The notes under the pieces were generated by a model that worked only from the letters and a program-made list of their open reading frames with translations, was not told the DNA's origin and did no database searches. Of a stretch of DNA of 25,518 nt, positions 24,693 to 25,518 are shown one piece after another (positions within the stretch are counted from its first letter, which is position 1; each line of letters opens with the position of its first letter). The stretch is from DATKSG01 sp035531775 (lineage in GTDB: Bacteria > Actinomycetota > Acidimicrobiia > Acidimicrobiales > UBA8190). The stretch covers positions 1-25,518 of the forward strand of contig DATKSG010000092.1 in assembly GCA_035531775.1 (NCBI GenBank), in the 5' to 3' direction. Position numbers and translations under genes: made by a program.

Positions 24693-25004
24693 ATGCCCAG
24701 GCCCTATCCGAAGGAGTTCCGTGACGACGTGGTGGCCGTGGCCCGTCGTCGAGACCCCGGGACGACGCTCAAGCAGATGGCGGCGGATTTCGGGATCTCC
24801 GAGTCGTGCCTCAACAACTGGCTGGCCACGGCCGAGCGCCAAGATGGCCTGCGATCGGGTCCAGCCACGGCCGAGATGATCGAGAACCGGGCGCTCAAGA
24901 AGCGCGTCCGCCTGCTCGAGCAGGAGAACGAGGTGCTGCGCCGGGCGGCGGCCTATCTCTCCCAGGCGAATGTGTCCCCAAAAGGCTCTACCCGCTCGCA
25001 CTAG
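24693..25004 (+). CDS. IS3-family transposase OrfA
   Basis: 103 residues, ATG with AAAGGA upstream. Transposase_8 (HTH) pattern: YPKEFRDDVVAVAR...TLKQMAADFGISESCLNNWL, followed by a leucine-zipper-like helix (ALKKRVRLLEQENEVLRRAAAYL) used for OrfA/OrfAB multimerisation. It binds the IS ends and regulates transposition. In IS3 elements the active transposase is the OrfAB fusion made by -1 frameshifting, for which a slippery site lies near the 3' end of this gene. Confidence 0.92.
   Translation: MPRPYPKEFRDDVVAVARRRDPGTTLKQMAADFGISESCLNNWLATAERQDGLRSGPATAEMIENRALKKRVRLLEQENEVLRRAAAYLSQANVSPKGSTRSH
24977..24983 (+). promoter_or_regulatory. Slippery heptamer for -1 ribosomal frameshifting
   Basis: C-CCA-AAA in the orfA frame is a perfect X-XXY-YYZ site. 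Slipping back one base moves ribosomes into the orfB frame (AAA-AGG-CTC), which stays open to the window end. This is the known expression mode of IS3-family OrfAB. Confidence 0.75.
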
Positions 25005-25518
25005 AGCTGGCCGTCGACGGGATCCCCGTCACGGTGACGTGCCGGGTGCTCAAGATCGCTCGCCCCTATTACCGGTGGCTGGCCCAACCGGTCTCCGAGG
25101 CCGAGTGGGACGAGGCCCATCTGGCCAATGCCATCTTCGACGCCCACCGCGACGACCCCGAGTTCGGCTACCGCTTCTTGGCCGACGAGGTGACCGACGC
25201 CGGCTTCTCCGCTTGTGAGCGAACGGTGTGGAAGATCTGCTCGCAGAACGGCTGGTGGTCGTCGTTCGGCAAGAAGAGGCCGAAGGCCAAGCGCGCCAAG
25301 GTGCAGACCCCCGCCCACGACGACCTCGTGCGCCGACAGTTCACGGCGTCTGCCCCCAACACCTTGTGGCTGGGCGACATCACCGAGCACTGGACGCGTG
25401 AAGGCAAGCTCTACGTCTGCGCCATCAAGGACGTCTTCTCCAACCGGATCGTGGGCTACTCGATCGATGAGCGGATGAAGGCACGCCTGGCCGTCGCGGC
25501 GATCAACAACGCCGCAGC
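24977..25518 (+). CDS. IS3-family transposase OrfB (partial; DDE integrase core)
   Basis: Read in the -1 frame from the slippery site, about 180 codons are in the window and the end is outside. The HTH_21-like segment (HLANAIFDAHRDDPEFGYRFLADEVTDAG) precedes the rve-type catalytic core. The first catalytic Asp is in NTLWLGDITEH and the second in AIKDVFSNRIVGYSID; the Glu would lie beyond the window. No strong independent start is seen, which supports production as an OrfAB fusion. No stop interrupts the frame up to the edge, so the IS may be intact. Confidence 0.9.

Larger units (their letters stand above)
24652..25518 (+). mobile_element. IS3-family insertion sequence, left part
   Basis: Begins near TGATCTGTGGTGCC at 24652, immediately beside the truncated integrase frame, with orfA starting 41 nt in and orfB running out of the window. 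TG at the tip is normal for IS3-family ends. The right end, inverted repeat and target duplication lie outside, so the exact boundary is approximate. Confidence 0.75.

Overview
The window is GC-rich, and most genes start with GTG, TTG or ATG. It carries actinobacterial hallmarks: an F420-type (Ddn-like) oxidoreductase, TANNNT boxes placed just upstream of start codons as in leaderless mRNAs, AliA-type acyl-CoA ligase chemistry and an actinobacterial-looking tRNA-Ile 3' end. I infer a high-GC actinobacterium, plausibly of the Acidimicrobiia or a relative. This assignment is an inference from gene content.

Left third (1-10.9 kb), an envelope/secretome region. After a partial secreted protein and a HhH-GPD-like protein come four exported proteins on the minus strand. 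They form two paralogous pairs: two PQQ-type beta-propellers (A 6186-8207, A' 901-2622) and two cysteine-rich secreted proteins of no family I recognise (B 4603-6108, B' 2711-3931). Reading along the minus strand the order is A-B-B'-A', split by a plus-strand F420-type gene. B has its own well-formed promoter, whose -35 box overlaps the stop codon of A. An exported CocE/X-Pro-peptidase-like serine hydrolase follows. It is divergent from a small XRE regulator that has a perfect 18-bp palindrome in front of it.

Middle (11.2-17.7 kb), an acyl-CoA catabolic cluster. It holds an acyl-CoA ligase and an alpha-methylacyl-CoA racemase/class III CoA-transferase (overlapping, minus), then an amidohydrolase and a carboxymuconolactone-decarboxylase-like protein (overlapping, plus), then a 3-hydroxyisobutyrate-dehydrogenase-like enzyme and a thiolase (4 nt apart, minus). 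Together they suggest activation, isomerisation, ring or C-C cleavage and thiolysis of a carboxylic acid. The substrate is unknown.

Signalling block (17.8-21.4 kb). An EAL-GAF phosphodiesterase is transcribed away from a membrane histidine kinase, which overlaps by 4 bp a stand-alone receiver-domain response regulator.

Right end (21.6-25.5 kb), mobile DNA. It starts with a frameshifted HicB-like antitoxin remnant. Next is a 45-nt 3' fragment of a tRNA-Ile(GAU) gene, which reads as the attachment-site scar of an integrated element lying to its right. The element carries a secreted protein with its own terminator and a tyrosine integrase. The integrase is inactivated twice, by a one-base frameshift before its catalytic Tyr and by an IS3-family insertion at its N-terminus. 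The IS has a textbook C-CCA-AAA -1 frameshift site and runs off the window.
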